Position numbers and translations under genes: made by a program. Shown here one piece after another: positions 7,353 to 13,645 of a stretch of 16,364 nt of DNA (position 1 is its first letter; every line of letters begins with the position of its first letter). The DNA is taken from positions 1 to 16,364 of the forward strand of contig DASSKF010000020.1 of NCBI GenBank assembly GCA_035690725.1, in the 5' to 3' direction. Below the pieces are notes generated by a model. It worked only from the letters and a program-made list of their open reading frames with translations, was not told the origin of the DNA and searched no databases. The DNA comes from DASSKF01 sp035690725 (GTDB lineage Bacteria > Actinomycetota > Actinomycetes > Actinomycetales > Dermatophilaceae).

Positions 7353-7366
7353 CCGCCGACCGGCGG
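7353..7366 (+). other. Small GC-rich hairpin between ftsZ and pgeF
   Basis: CCGCCG-AC-CGGCGG forms 6 bp with a 2-nt loop (or 5 bp with a 4-nt loop), 11 nt after the ftsZ stop. There is no T-run. It may partly attenuate transcription into pgeF or protect the ftsZ mRNA end; such dyads are also frequent by chance in DNA this GC-rich. Confidence 0.25.
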
Positions 7367-7392
7367 CGGCCGGCACCACGGGCTGAGCGCCG

Positions 7393-8196
7393 GTGTTCTG
7401 GTGGCGTGAGCGCCTGCTCGAACCGCCGGGCCTCCGGCTCGAGCAGGGCTTCACCGATCGCGAGGGTGGCCTGAGCACCGGCACCCGGCGCGGCCTGAAC
7501 CTCGGTCGGAGCGTCGGCGACGACCCGGTGCTGGTCACCGCGAACCGGGCGCTGCTCGCCCAGGAGCTCGGGTTGCCGCCCGAGCGGCTCATCTTCATGC
7601 ACCAGGTCCACGGCGCCGACGTGGCCGTCGTCGACCAGCCCTGGGCCGGGGAGCCGCCCCGCGCGGACGCACTGGTCACCCGCCGGTCCGGGCTCGCGCT
7701 CGTGGTCCTGGTCGCCGACTGCACGCCGGTGCTGCTGGCCGACCGTGCGGCCGGCGTGATCGGGGCGGTGCACGCCGGCCGGCCCGGGATGATGGCCGGC
7801 ACCGCGCCGGCGGCCGTGACCGCGATGCGCGACCTGGGCGCCCGGGACATCGAGGCGGTGGTCGGTCCATCCGTGTGCCCGCGCTGCTACGAGGTCCCGG
7901 CCGAGCTCCGCGCCGCCGCCGCCGTGGTGACACCCGTCGCCGCCTCGGTCAGTCGGGAGGGGACCCCGGCCATCGACGTGGCCGGTGCCGTCGTCGAGCA
8001 GCTGCGCGGGGCCGGCGTTCGCCTGCGCCGGTGGGTCCCCGGCTGCACGCGGGAGTCCGAGCGGCTCTACTCCCACCGGCGCGACCCCGGTGTCGGCAGG
8101 TTCGCGGGTGTGGTGCAGCTGCTCGATGCCGATGCCGGCACCGGCTCGGAGGTGAGCGGCGCCGACTCGGCGGGCGGGGGACCGGCCGGTGGTTGA
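7393..8196 (+). CDS. pgeF: Peptidoglycan editing factor PgeF (YfiH/CNF1 family, formerly 'laccase domain' protein)
   Basis: Family members are zinc-dependent; E. coli YfiH removes wrongly incorporated L-Ser from UDP-MurNAc-L-Ser, correcting MurC errors, and other members have purine nucleoside phosphorylase-like activity. The protein is 267 aa from GTG 7393 (FWWRERL). Motifs are FTDREGGLSTG (20-30), NLG, MHQVHGADV (69-77, His73), ADCTPVLLAD (108-117, Cys110), GAVHAGRPGMMAG (124-136, His127), VVGPSVCPRCYEV (156-168) and the ending YSHRRDPGVGRFAG. His73, Cys110 and His127 match the family's metal site. The usual HAGWRG reads HAGRPG here. No clear Shine-Dalgarno precedes the start, 51 nt after ftsZ. 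It overlaps yggS by 8 bp. The position after ftsZ is conserved in actinobacteria and fits a role near MurC. Confidence 0.92.
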   Translation: MFWWRERLLEPPGLRLEQGFTDREGGLSTGTRRGLNLGRSVGDDPVLVTANRALLAQELGLPPERLIFMHQVHGADVAVVDQPWAGEPPRADALVTRRSGLALVVLVADCTPVLLADRAAGVIGAVHAGRPGMMAGTAPAAVTAMRDLGARDIEAVVGPSVCPRCYEVPAELRAAAAVVTPVAASVSREGTPAIDVAGAVVEQLRGAGVRLRRWVPGCTRESERLYSHRRDPGVGRFAGVVQLLDADAGTGSEVSGADSAGGGPAGG

Positions 8197-8947
8197 GCAG
8201 GCAGGCACGGCGGAGCCGGCGCGGCGCGAGGAGCTGCGCCGCGGCCTGGAGCGGGTGCACGAGCGGATCGGTGCCGCCTGCCGGGACTCCGGCCGCGACC
8301 CGGACGAGGTGCGCCTGGTGGTGGTGACCAAGTACTTCCCGGCCTCCGACGTGCGCGCCCTCGTCGAGCTGGGGGTCGGCGACGTCGGAGAGAACCGCGA
8401 CCAGGAGGCGGCGACGAAGGTTGCCGAGCTGGACGACCTGCGCGACCGGCTGACGGTCCACTTCGTCGGCCAGCTGCAGAGCAACAAGGCCGGCTCGGTC
8501 GCCCGCTACGCCGACGTCGTGCACTCGGTCGACCGGGCCAAGCTGGTCCGGGCCCTCGACCGGGGCGCCGGCCGGGCCGGGCGGCAGCTCGAGGTACTCG
8601 TGCAGGTCGACCTGCGCGGAGCCGCCGGCGGCTCCGCGGGCGACGGCGCCGGTCCCGGCGAGCGGGGAGGCGTGCCACTCGAGGCGGCGGCCGACCTCGC
8701 CGGTGCGGTGGCCGGTTCCGACCACCTCCTGCTCCGGGGGGTCATGGCCGTCGCCCCACTGGGGGGTGACCCCACGGCCGCGTTCACCCGGCTGCGCGAG
8801 GTGGCACACGGCATACGGCAGTCCCACCCGGGGGCGACCTGGGTGTCGGCCGGGATGAGCGGCGACCTCGAGGCGGCGGTCGCGCAGGGCGCGACACACC
8901 TGCGTGTCGGCTCGGCAATCCTCGGCTCGCGCCCCCCGCTTCGGTAG
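8189..8947 (+). CDS. yggS: YggS/PROSC-family pyridoxal-phosphate homeostasis protein
   Basis: PLP-binding alanine-racemase-fold protein without known catalysis; in E. coli YggS balances B6 vitamers and amino acid pools. It is 252 aa from GTG 8189, overlapping the pgeF stop by 8 bp, so it is probably translationally coupled. Landmarks are LVVVTKYFPASDV (43-55) with Lys48 as the expected PLP Schiff-base lysine, GVGDVGENRDQEA, VHFVGQLQSNKAGSVARYADVVHSVD, LEVLVQVDL, LLLRGVMAVAPLGGD, and the phosphate-binding SAGMSGDLEAAVAQGATHLRVGSAILGSRP near the C-terminus. A Gly-rich insertion (about residues 148-164) follows LVQVDL and looks like a flexible loop. Position between pgeF and sepF is conserved from mycobacteria to Streptomyces. 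Confidence 0.95.
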   Translation: MVEQAGTAEPARREELRRGLERVHERIGAACRDSGRDPDEVRLVVVTKYFPASDVRALVELGVGDVGENRDQEAATKVAELDDLRDRLTVHFVGQLQSNKAGSVARYADVVHSVDRAKLVRALDRGAGRAGRQLEVLVQVDLRGAAGGSAGDGAGPGERGGVPLEAAADLAGAVAGSDHLLLRGVMAVAPLGGDPTAAFTRLREVAHGIRQSHPGATWVSAGMSGDLEAAVAQGATHLRVGSAILGSRPPLR

Positions 8948-8995
8948 CGTCGCGCAAGCGAGAGCAGCAGGAGCGAGAGAACAGGAGCGCGTGAG

Positions 8996-9496
8996 ATGGC
9001 TGGGGCACTGCGCAAGACGATGGAGTACCTCGGTCTGGCCGAGGCAGACCAGTACGACGACTACGACGACGCCTACGGCGGTGACTGGCACGAGGAGGAG
9101 GATCGCCGCGAGCCGGCGCGCGAGGAAGGTCGTGCCGAGCGCTCCGCCGCGGTGACCCACCTCCCGCAGCGCACCCCGGTGGCGCGCGTCGTCCAGGACC
9201 ACGAGGTGGGGACGTTGACCCGCATCACCACGATTCACCCCCGGACCTACAACGAGGCCAAGAACATCGGGGAGAGCTTCCGCGACGGCACGCCGGTGAT
9301 CATGAACCTCACCGACATGGACGACTCCGACGCCAAGCGGCTCGTCGACTTCGCCGCCGGACTCGTCTTCGGCCTGCACGGCTCGATCGAGCGGGTGACG
9401 AGCAAGGTGTTCCTGCTGTCCCCGTCGCACATCGAGGTCGAGGGCTCCGAGCCCGCGGCCCCGAAGGCGGCGCGCGGCCTGTTCAACCAGAGCTGA
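8996..9496 (+). CDS. sepF: Cell division protein SepF (FtsZ membrane anchor)
   Basis: SepF binds the FtsZ C-terminal tail and tethers the ring to the membrane, replacing FtsA in actinobacteria. It is 166 aa from ATG 8996 with AGGAG at 8983-8987 (8-nt spacing). A second AGGAG at 8969-8973 lies in an imperfect duplication (8958-8972 and 8973-8986, both starting GCGAGAG). The N-terminus MAGALRKTMEYLGLAE is the amphipathic membrane helix. An acidic, Tyr-rich, disordered segment follows (19-50), then the SepF domain (about 70-148) with TLTRITTIHPRTYNEAKNIG, GTPVIMNLTDMDDSDAKRLVDFAAGLVFGLHG and VFLLSP. Its gene is followed by a strong hairpin at 9526-9552, which may set its mRNA 3' end. Confidence 0.96.
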   Translation: MAGALRKTMEYLGLAEADQYDDYDDAYGGDWHEEEDRREPAREEGRAERSAAVTHLPQRTPVARVVQDHEVGTLTRITTIHPRTYNEAKNIGESFRDGTPVIMNLTDMDDSDAKRLVDFAAGLVFGLHGSIERVTSKVFLLSPSHIEVEGSEPAAPKAARGLFNQS

Positions 9497-9525
9497 CCGA
9501 GCTGCTCCGCACCGGCCCCTCGGCT

Positions 9526-9552
9526 CGCTCCTCGCCGCCCCGGCGAGGAGCG
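9526..9552 (+). terminator. Strong 12-bp perfect hairpin between sepF and yggT
   Basis: Arms CGCTCCTCGCCG (9526-9537) and CGGCGAGGAGCG (9541-9552) pair perfectly around a CCC loop, 29 nt after the sepF stop and 28 nt before yggT. There is no T-run, as often with actinobacterial terminators. It could terminate or attenuate transcription, or stabilise the upstream mRNA. Stem length and perfection make it stand out from the other dyads here. Confidence 0.6.
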
Positions 9553-9580
9553 CTGGCGCCCGCCACCGCACACTGAGTCC

Positions 9581-9856
9581 ATGGCCCTGCTCCTCGACGT
9601 CGTCCGGCTGCTGCTCTACCTGTTCCTCATCGTGCTCATCGGGCGGCTGGTGCTGGACTGGGTGCAGGTGCTCGCGCGCGAGTGGCGTCCCCGCGGCCCG
9701 ATGCTGGTCGTGGCCGAGGGCGTCTACACCATCACCGACCCGCCGCTGCGCGCGGTGCGGAAGGTGATCCCGCCGCTTCGGCTCGGCAACGTACAGCTCG
9801 ACCTGGCGTTCATGGTCCTGTTGCTCGCCGTGTGGCTGCTCCTCGGCATCGTCTAG
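9581..9856 (+). CDS. YggT-family small membrane protein
   Basis: A 91-aa integral membrane protein with two hydrophobic segments, about 8-26 (VRLLLYLFLIVLIGRLVLD) and 73-91 (QLDLAFMVLLLAVWLLLGIV), joined by a loop holding the family's YTITDPPLRAVRKVIPP motif (50-66). The YggT family is conserved next to sepF and divIVA in Gram-positive bacteria and cyanobacteria; the molecular function is not firmly known, with links to division, nucleoid or plastid partitioning (YlmG) and osmotic tolerance. ATG 9581 has no convincing Shine-Dalgarno, and a strong hairpin ends 28 nt before it, so expression may be lowered relative to sepF. Length is normal for the family. The call is firm from sequence and place; the role is not. 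Confidence 0.9.
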   Translation: MALLLDVVRLLLYLFLIVLIGRLVLDWVQVLAREWRPRGPMLVVAEGVYTITDPPLRAVRKVIPPLRLGNVQLDLAFMVLLLAVWLLLGIV

Positions 9857-9898
9857 TCTGAGGCGGCAACACATCCGCCGTCGTGCGGTGCGTGCCCT

Positions 9899-9928
9899 CC
9901 CGCCCCCACGCCGTGGGTGAGCGGCGGG
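9899..9928 (+). other. Bulged stem-loop in the yggT-divIVA intergenic region
   Basis: CCCGCC (9899-9904) pairs with GGCGGG (9923-9928), and CCCAC (9905-9909) with GTGGG (9913-9917) around a GCC loop, with TGAGC bulged: 11 bp in all. It lies in the 111-bp gap, 39 nt before the divIVA ATG. It may be a terminator for yggT or leader structure for divIVA. A weak -10-like TAGTCT overlaps the yggT stop (9854-9859). The rest of the gap shows nothing clear. Confidence 0.35.
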
Positions 9929-9967
9929 TGCGGCGCCGGACGACCCGTCCTTCCCTGAGGTGTCTTG

Positions 9968-10960
9968 ATGGCGTTGACTCCCGACGACGTGGTCAACAAG
10001 AGCTTCGCGGCGACGCAGTTCCGCCGGGGCTACGACGAGAGCCAGGTCGATGAGTTCCTCGACCAGGTGGTGGGCGAGCTGCGCCGGCGCGACGCCGAGA
10101 CGGCGCAGCTGACCCAGCAGCTCGAGGAGTGCCGCCAAGGCAAGGGCAGCACCGCGGGGACGGACGGTGCGGAGGCGGGCGGCGGCGCCGACCAGGCCGC
10201 CCTCCAGGAGGCCCGGGACGGTCGTGCCGAGGCCGAGGAGGAGGCCGCCAGGCTGCGCGCCGAGCTCGAGGACCTGCGGGCCGGAAAGGGCGGCGCCGAA
10301 GCCGACCAGGACGGCGACAGCAGCGGCGAGGGCTCCGGTGCTCTGACCGCGGGGACCGACACCGCCAAGCTCGCCCCGGCGGCCGCCTCCGGTGACGCCG
10401 CGGGCGTGATCGCCCTCGCCCAGCGGCTGCACGATGAGCACGTCGCCGCGGGCAAGTCCACCGGCGAGCGGCTCGCCCGCGAGGGGCAGGAGCAGCACGA
10501 CCAGCTGGTGAGCGACGGGCAGAGCAAGCACGACGAGCTGCTCACCACCGGCAAGCAGCAGCACGACGACCTGCTCGCCAAGGCGCAGTCCCGGCACGAC
10601 GAGCTGGTCTCCACCGCGCAGCGCAAGCACGATGAGCTGATGAGCACCGGCAAGTCCCGGCACGACGAGCTGGTCGCCGAGGCGACCAAGCGGCACGAGA
10701 CGATGATCACCGAGGCGAGGGAGCGCTCCACCGGGATGGTGAGCGAGGCCCAGCAGAAGAAGCAGACCGTGCTCGAGGAGCTGTCCCGGGAGCGCAGCGA
10801 CCTGCAGAAGCAGATCGACCGGCTGCGGGGCTTCGAACGGGACTACCGTGCCCGGCTCAAGAGCTACCTGCAGGAGCAGCTCGGCGAGCTCGACAAGGTC
10901 ACGCTGCCCCCGTCCACGGAAGCCGGTGACGGGGAGCCCACGGCCCCGGACAGCCCGTAA
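9968..10960 (+). CDS. divIVA: DivIVA/Wag31 polar growth scaffold with hendecad repeats
   Basis: Coiled-coil protein that binds curved membrane at the poles and directs polar cell wall growth in actinobacteria. I chose ATG 9968 (330 aa), with GAGGTG just upstream; the in-frame TTG 9965 is less likely because MALTPDDVVNKSF is the classic Wag31 N-terminus. The DivIVA lipid-binding domain covers about 1-42 (FRRGYDESQVDEFLDQVV), followed by a short coil. A Gly/Ala/acidic disordered linker (57-145) precedes a long helix. In it, residues 174-250 form 11-residue repeats with His at 177, 188, 199, 210, 221, 232 and 243. A conserved C-terminal coil follows (264-311, ELSRERSDLQKQIDRLRGFERDYRARL). Mycobacterial Wag31 is shorter (roughly 260 aa); the linker and repeats account for the extra length. 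Own promoter likely in the 111-bp upstream gap. Confidence 0.95.
   Translation: MALTPDDVVNKSFAATQFRRGYDESQVDEFLDQVVGELRRRDAETAQLTQQLEECRQGKGSTAGTDGAEAGGGADQAALQEARDGRAEAEEEAARLRAELEDLRAGKGGAEADQDGDSSGEGSGALTAGTDTAKLAPAAASGDAAGVIALAQRLHDEHVAAGKSTGERLAREGQEQHDQLVSDGQSKHDELLTTGKQQHDDLLAKAQSRHDELVSTAQRKHDELMSTGKSRHDELVAEATKRHETMITEARERSTGMVSEAQQKKQTVLEELSRERSDLQKQIDRLRGFERDYRARLKSYLQEQLGELDKVTLPPSTEAGDGEPTAPDSP
10487..10717 (+). repeat. DNA encoding seven 11-residue repeats in DivIVA
   Basis: Seven consecutive units read like QSKHDELLTTG, KQQHDDLLAKA, QSRHDELVSTA, QRKHDELMSTG, KSRHDELVAEA. Each has HD/HE, then two hydrophobics at +3/+4 from the His and Gly/Ala at +7. The DNA units are diverged, so selection keeps the protein pattern rather than recent duplication. 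Weaker units may extend upstream (from His155) and downstream. Confidence 0.9.
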
Positions 10961-11001
10961 CGATTGCGTGTCGCACTGCCCCGCACCCCGGGGGTTGGTC
11001 C

Positions 11002-11007
11002 TATCCT
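11002..11007 (+). promoter_or_regulatory. Candidate -10 hexamer before the zinc-finger gene
   Basis: TATCCT matches TANNNT and sits 70 nt upstream of ATG 11078 in the 117-bp gap after divIVA. No credible -35 lies 16-18 bp upstream, so the call is weak. The gap shows no clear terminator for divIVA. Confidence 0.3.
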
Positions 11008-11077
11008 CAGCGCCACCTGACCGCTTGGTCCGGCGCTGTGCACGGTGCTGGAACGGCGGCCTGACCGGAAGGGCGAG

Positions 11078-12070
11078 ATGGCTGTGAAGAAGGGGACGGG
11101 CGTCGGAGCCGACGGGGGCGGCCAGGACGAGCGCTCGGCCGGCGCCGGCAGGCGCACGGCCACCAAGCGGTCCACCGCGCAGAAGACGGCGAGCGCGAGG
11201 AAGACGACAAGCAGAGCAACGAAGACGTCGGCCCCCGCGAGGGGCACGTCGACGAGGGCCGCCTCCACCACGAAGCCGGCGTCGGCGTCCTCGACCCGGA
11301 AGACGTCGGCCGCGACGAAGAGCACGGCCACGAAGGGCAGGGCGAAGAGGTCGGCCACCAGGCCGTCGACCACGAAGCAGGCGGCGACGAAGACCCCGGC
11401 GAAGAAGAGCTCTGCCACGAAGGCGGCGGCGAAGAAGACGCCGGCGAAGAAGACGCCGGCGACAAGGAGCTCTGCCACCAAGGCGCCGGCGAAGAAGACG
11501 CCGGCGACAAAGAGCTCTGCCACGAAGAGCGCGAGCTCGAAGGGCACGGCGACGAAGACTCCGGCGGCAAAGAGTGCCGCCACGAAGGCGCCCGCGAAGA
11601 AGGCACCCGCGAGGAGGACCGGTCGGTCGACCACCAGGCGGAGCCCCGCCGCAGGCGTCGGGATGAAGGGGACCGCCCGCGCGCTCCCGGTCCGCGAGGA
11701 CGAGTCGCCGTGGACGGCGACCGAGCTGGGCGACGTCCGTGCCGAGCTGGACGCGGACGTCGCCCGCCTTCGCTCCGAGATCGACGAGGCCGAGGTCGAG
11801 CTGGTCGGACTGATGCGGGACTCCGGCGACGGTGCCGGCGAGGACCAGGCCGACGCCGGGACCAAGACCTTCGAGCGTGAGCACGAGATGTCGGTCGCCA
11901 ACAACTCCCGGCTGATGCTGCAGCAGAGCCTGCACGCCCTCGAGCGGATTGCCGACAAGACCTACGGGACGTGCGAGTCCTGTGGCAACCCGATCGGCAA
12001 GCTTCGCCTCCAGGCCTTCCCTCGTGCGACCCTGTGCATGTCATGCAAGCAGAAGCAGGAGCGCCGCTGA
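11078..12070 (+). CDS. DksA/TraR-type C4 zinc-finger protein with long histone-H1-like basic tail
   Basis: The C-terminal part (about 205-330) is a DksA/TraR-family protein: a coiled-coil hairpin region (212-292) and a C4 zinc finger, TYGTCESCGNPIGKLRLQAF with Cys299, Cys302, Cys320 and Cys323. Family members bind RNA polymerase through the secondary channel (DksA) or act in stress responses (actinobacterial CarD-unrelated TraR proteins). The N-terminal part is very unusual in composition: from residue 19 to 206 there is no Asp or Glu, only Lys/Arg/Ala/Thr/Ser/Pro with TPAKK, APAKK and SSATK repeats like eukaryotic H1 or bacterial H1-like tails, implying DNA or RNA binding. I chose ATG 11078 (330 aa; GGAAGGG upstream) over in-frame GTG 11045. 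It overlaps lspA. The zinc-finger call is firm; the tail's role is inferred. Confidence 0.9.
   Translation: MAVKKGTGVGADGGGQDERSAGAGRRTATKRSTAQKTASARKTTSRATKTSAPARGTSTRAASTTKPASASSTRKTSAATKSTATKGRAKRSATRPSTTKQAATKTPAKKSSATKAAAKKTPAKKTPATRSSATKAPAKKTPATKSSATKSASSKGTATKTPAAKSAATKAPAKKAPARRTGRSTTRRSPAAGVGMKGTARALPVREDESPWTATELGDVRAELDADVARLRSEIDEAEVELVGLMRDSGDGAGEDQADAGTKTFEREHEMSVANNSRLMLQQSLHALERIADKTYGTCESCGNPIGKLRLQAFPRATLCMSCKQKQERR
11380..11625 (+). repeat. Low-complexity repeats encoding the TPAKK/SSATK tail
   Basis: Diverged short repeats in multiples of 15 bp. AGCTCTGCCAC recurs at 11408, 11468 and 11513, and AAGAAGACGCCGGCG recurs several times between. The + strand is purine-rich (AAG/GCG codons). 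Such tracts tend to change length by slippage or recombination, so tail length may vary between strains. Confidence 0.8.
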
Positions 12071-12642
12071 GCCCGGCGCCGGGGCAGGACCCCGACCAGG
12101 CGGAGACGAGCACCCCCCGGACAGGGCACGGCCGGCGAGCCCTGTTGGTGACGCTCGTCGTCGTCGCCGGGGTCGTCTACGTCCTGGACCGGCTGACCAA
12201 GCTCTGGGCGGTGGACAGCCTCACGCCCGGGCAGCCGCGCGACCTCGTGGGGTCCGTCCTCCGGTTGAACCTCATCAACAACCCGGGTGCCGCGTTCTCC
12301 CTGGCGACCAGCGCCACCTGGGTGCTGACCCTCATCGCCGTCGGCGTGGTCGCGGCCATCATCTACACCGCCCGCCGGCTGCGCAGCCGGGGGTGGGCGT
12401 GGGCCCTCGGGCTGCTCCTGGGTGGTGCCTCCGGCAATCTCACCGACCGACTCGTGCGGCCGCCGGGCTTCGGCCGGGGGCACGTCGTGGACTTCCTGCA
12501 GCTGCCGCACTGGCCCATCTTCAACATCGCCGACTCGGCGATCGTCTCGGCCGCGGTGCTCATCGTGCTGCTCGCCCTGCTCGGGATCGGTGTGGACGGT
12601 CGCAGCGACGCGGGGGGCAAGCACGAGGCGTCGGATGGGTGA
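12043..12642 (+). CDS. lspA: Lipoprotein signal peptidase (signal peptidase II)
   Basis: Membrane aspartyl protease that cleaves the signal peptide of diacylglyceryl-modified prolipoproteins. From ATG 12043 it is 199 aa. Motifs are VLDRLTKLWAV (47-57), NLINNPGAAFSL (76-87), GLLLGGASGNLTDRL (123-137, catalytic Asp135) and GHVVDFLQLPHWPIFNIADSAI (catalytic Asp164). Four membrane segments fit about 33-49, 92-110, 118-132 and 163-184. Start choice is uncertain: ATG 12043 overlaps the upstream gene by 28 nt and has no Shine-Dalgarno, GTG 12034 is also in frame, and CTG 12067 sits in CTGA with that gene's stop and has AGGAG 5 nt upstream, giving 191 aa. The conserved protein begins only near residue 33, so all are compatible. 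It overlaps rluD by 8 bp. Confidence 0.95.
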   Translation: MQAEAGAPLSPAPGQDPDQAETSTPRTGHGRRALLVTLVVVAGVVYVLDRLTKLWAVDSLTPGQPRDLVGSVLRLNLINNPGAAFSLATSATWVLTLIAVGVVAAIIYTARRLRSRGWAWALGLLLGGASGNLTDRLVRPPGFGRGHVVDFLQLPHWPIFNIADSAIVSAAVLIVLLALLGIGVDGRSDAGGKHEASDG

Positions 12643-13573
12643 GGTCCGCACGCTGCCCGTCCCGTCCGGGTTGGAGGGCGAGCGGGTGGACGCGGCCCTG
12701 GCCAGGCTGTTCGGCCTTTCGCGGACCCGTGCCGCGGACCTCGCGGCCACGGGATCGGTCCTGGTGGACCAGCGGCCCGTGGGCAAGTCGCACCGGGTGC
12801 GGGCCGGCGACTGGCTCGAGGTCACCCTTCCCGAGCCCGGCTCCGCCGAGGTGACCGTCGACGCCGAGCCGGTGCCGGGCATGACCGTCATCCACGACGA
12901 CACCGAGATCGTCGTGGTGGACAAGCCGGTGGGGGTCGCCGCGCACCCGAGCGTCGGCTGGAGCGGCCCGACGGTCGTCGGGGGGCTGGCCGCCGCCGGC
13001 TACCGGATCTCCACATCGGGTGCCTCGGAGCGGCAGGGCATCGTCAGCCGCCTGGACGTCGGCACCAGCGGCCTGATGGTCGTCGCCAAGAGCGAACGGG
13101 CCTATTCCCTGCTCAAGCGCGCCTTCAAGCAACGCCGGGTCGACAAGACCTACCACGCCCTCGTGCAGGGACTGCCCGACCCGCTCGAGGGCACCATCGA
13201 CGCACCCATCGGGCGGCACCCGGGGCACGACCACAAGTTCGCCGTCATGCGCAGCGGCAAGCCGAGCACGACCCACTACCGGCTGCTCGAGGCGTTCCGC
13301 TCGGTGTCCCTGCTCGACATCCACCTGGAGACCGGGCGCACCCACCAGATCCGGGTCCACTTCGCGGCCGTGCACCATCCGCTCGCCGGGGACCTCACGT
13401 ACAGCGGCGACCCCATCCTGGCCAGGCACCTGCACCTCGAGCGGCAGTGGCTGCACGCGGTCGGGCTCGGCTTCGAGCACCCCGGCAGCGGCGAGTACGT
13501 CACCTTCACCAGCCCCTACCCGGAGGACCTGCAGCAGGCACTGGACCGGGCCGCCGGATCGACGACCGCGTGA
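12635..13573 (+). CDS. rluD: RluD-like 23S rRNA pseudouridine synthase (RluA family)
   Basis: Converts uridines in 23S rRNA helix 69 (positions 1911, 1915 and 1917 for E. coli RluD) to pseudouridine during 50S maturation. I chose ATG 12635 (312 aa), with GAGG upstream and an 8-bp overlap with lspA; the frame is open further upstream but reads through lspA. An S4 RNA-binding domain occupies about 14-65 (RVDAALARLFGLSRTRAADLAATGSVLVD). Catalytic-domain motifs are VVVDKPVGVAAHPS (93-106), GIVSRLDVGTSGLMVVAKS (from 135, catalytic Asp141), KTYHALVQG, and LETGRTHQIRVHFAAVHHPLAGD. The usual HRLD reads SRLD. The lspA-rluD pair is conserved in actinobacteria (as in mycobacteria). Exact uridine targets are inferred from the family. 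Confidence 0.93.
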   Translation: MGEVRTLPVPSGLEGERVDAALARLFGLSRTRAADLAATGSVLVDQRPVGKSHRVRAGDWLEVTLPEPGSAEVTVDAEPVPGMTVIHDDTEIVVVDKPVGVAAHPSVGWSGPTVVGGLAAAGYRISTSGASERQGIVSRLDVGTSGLMVVAKSERAYSLLKRAFKQRRVDKTYHALVQGLPDPLEGTIDAPIGRHPGHDHKFAVMRSGKPSTTHYRLLEAFRSVSLLDIHLETGRTHQIRVHFAAVHHPLAGDLTYSGDPILARHLHLERQWLHAVGLGFEHPGSGEYVTFTSPYPEDLQQALDRAAGSTTA

Positions 13574-13591
13574 GGACACGAGCGTAGCGGG

Positions 13592-13630
13592 GCCCGCAGC
13601 GCCGAGGAGACTCGGCAATGAGCCCGCAGC
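13592..13630 (+). terminator. Hairpin with GAGA tetraloop flanked by 9-bp direct repeats, after rluD
   Basis: GCCGAG-GAGA-CTCGGC (13601-13616) is a perfect 6-bp stem with a GNRA-type loop, 28 nt after the rluD stop. GCCCGCAGC occurs on both sides (13592-13600 and 13622-13630). No T-run follows. It is a plausible end signal for the lspA-rluD transcript, but the evidence is structural only. Confidence 0.4.
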
Positions 13631-13645
13631 TTACCCGCCCTCCCC

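Noticed and set aside
10986..10995. CCCCGGGG run after divIVA as a terminator
   Set aside because: It is an 8-bp self-complementary run with no loop, so it cannot form a hairpin within one RNA strand, and there is no T-run.
7949..11935. A 1328-codon open frame on the minus strand across pgeF to the zinc-finger gene
   Set aside because: It is antisense to six well-supported genes, is a low-complexity Arg/Gly/Leu/His-rich translation with no family motif, and is the expected by-product of GC-rich codon use.
11007..12113. Minus-strand hydrophobic 'membrane protein' opposite the zinc-finger gene (repeating FFAGVF/AELFVAG)
   Set aside because: This is simply the reverse complement of Lys/Ala/Thr-rich codons (AAG/GCG/ACG giving Leu/Phe, Arg/Ala and Val-type codons); no start context or conserved family.
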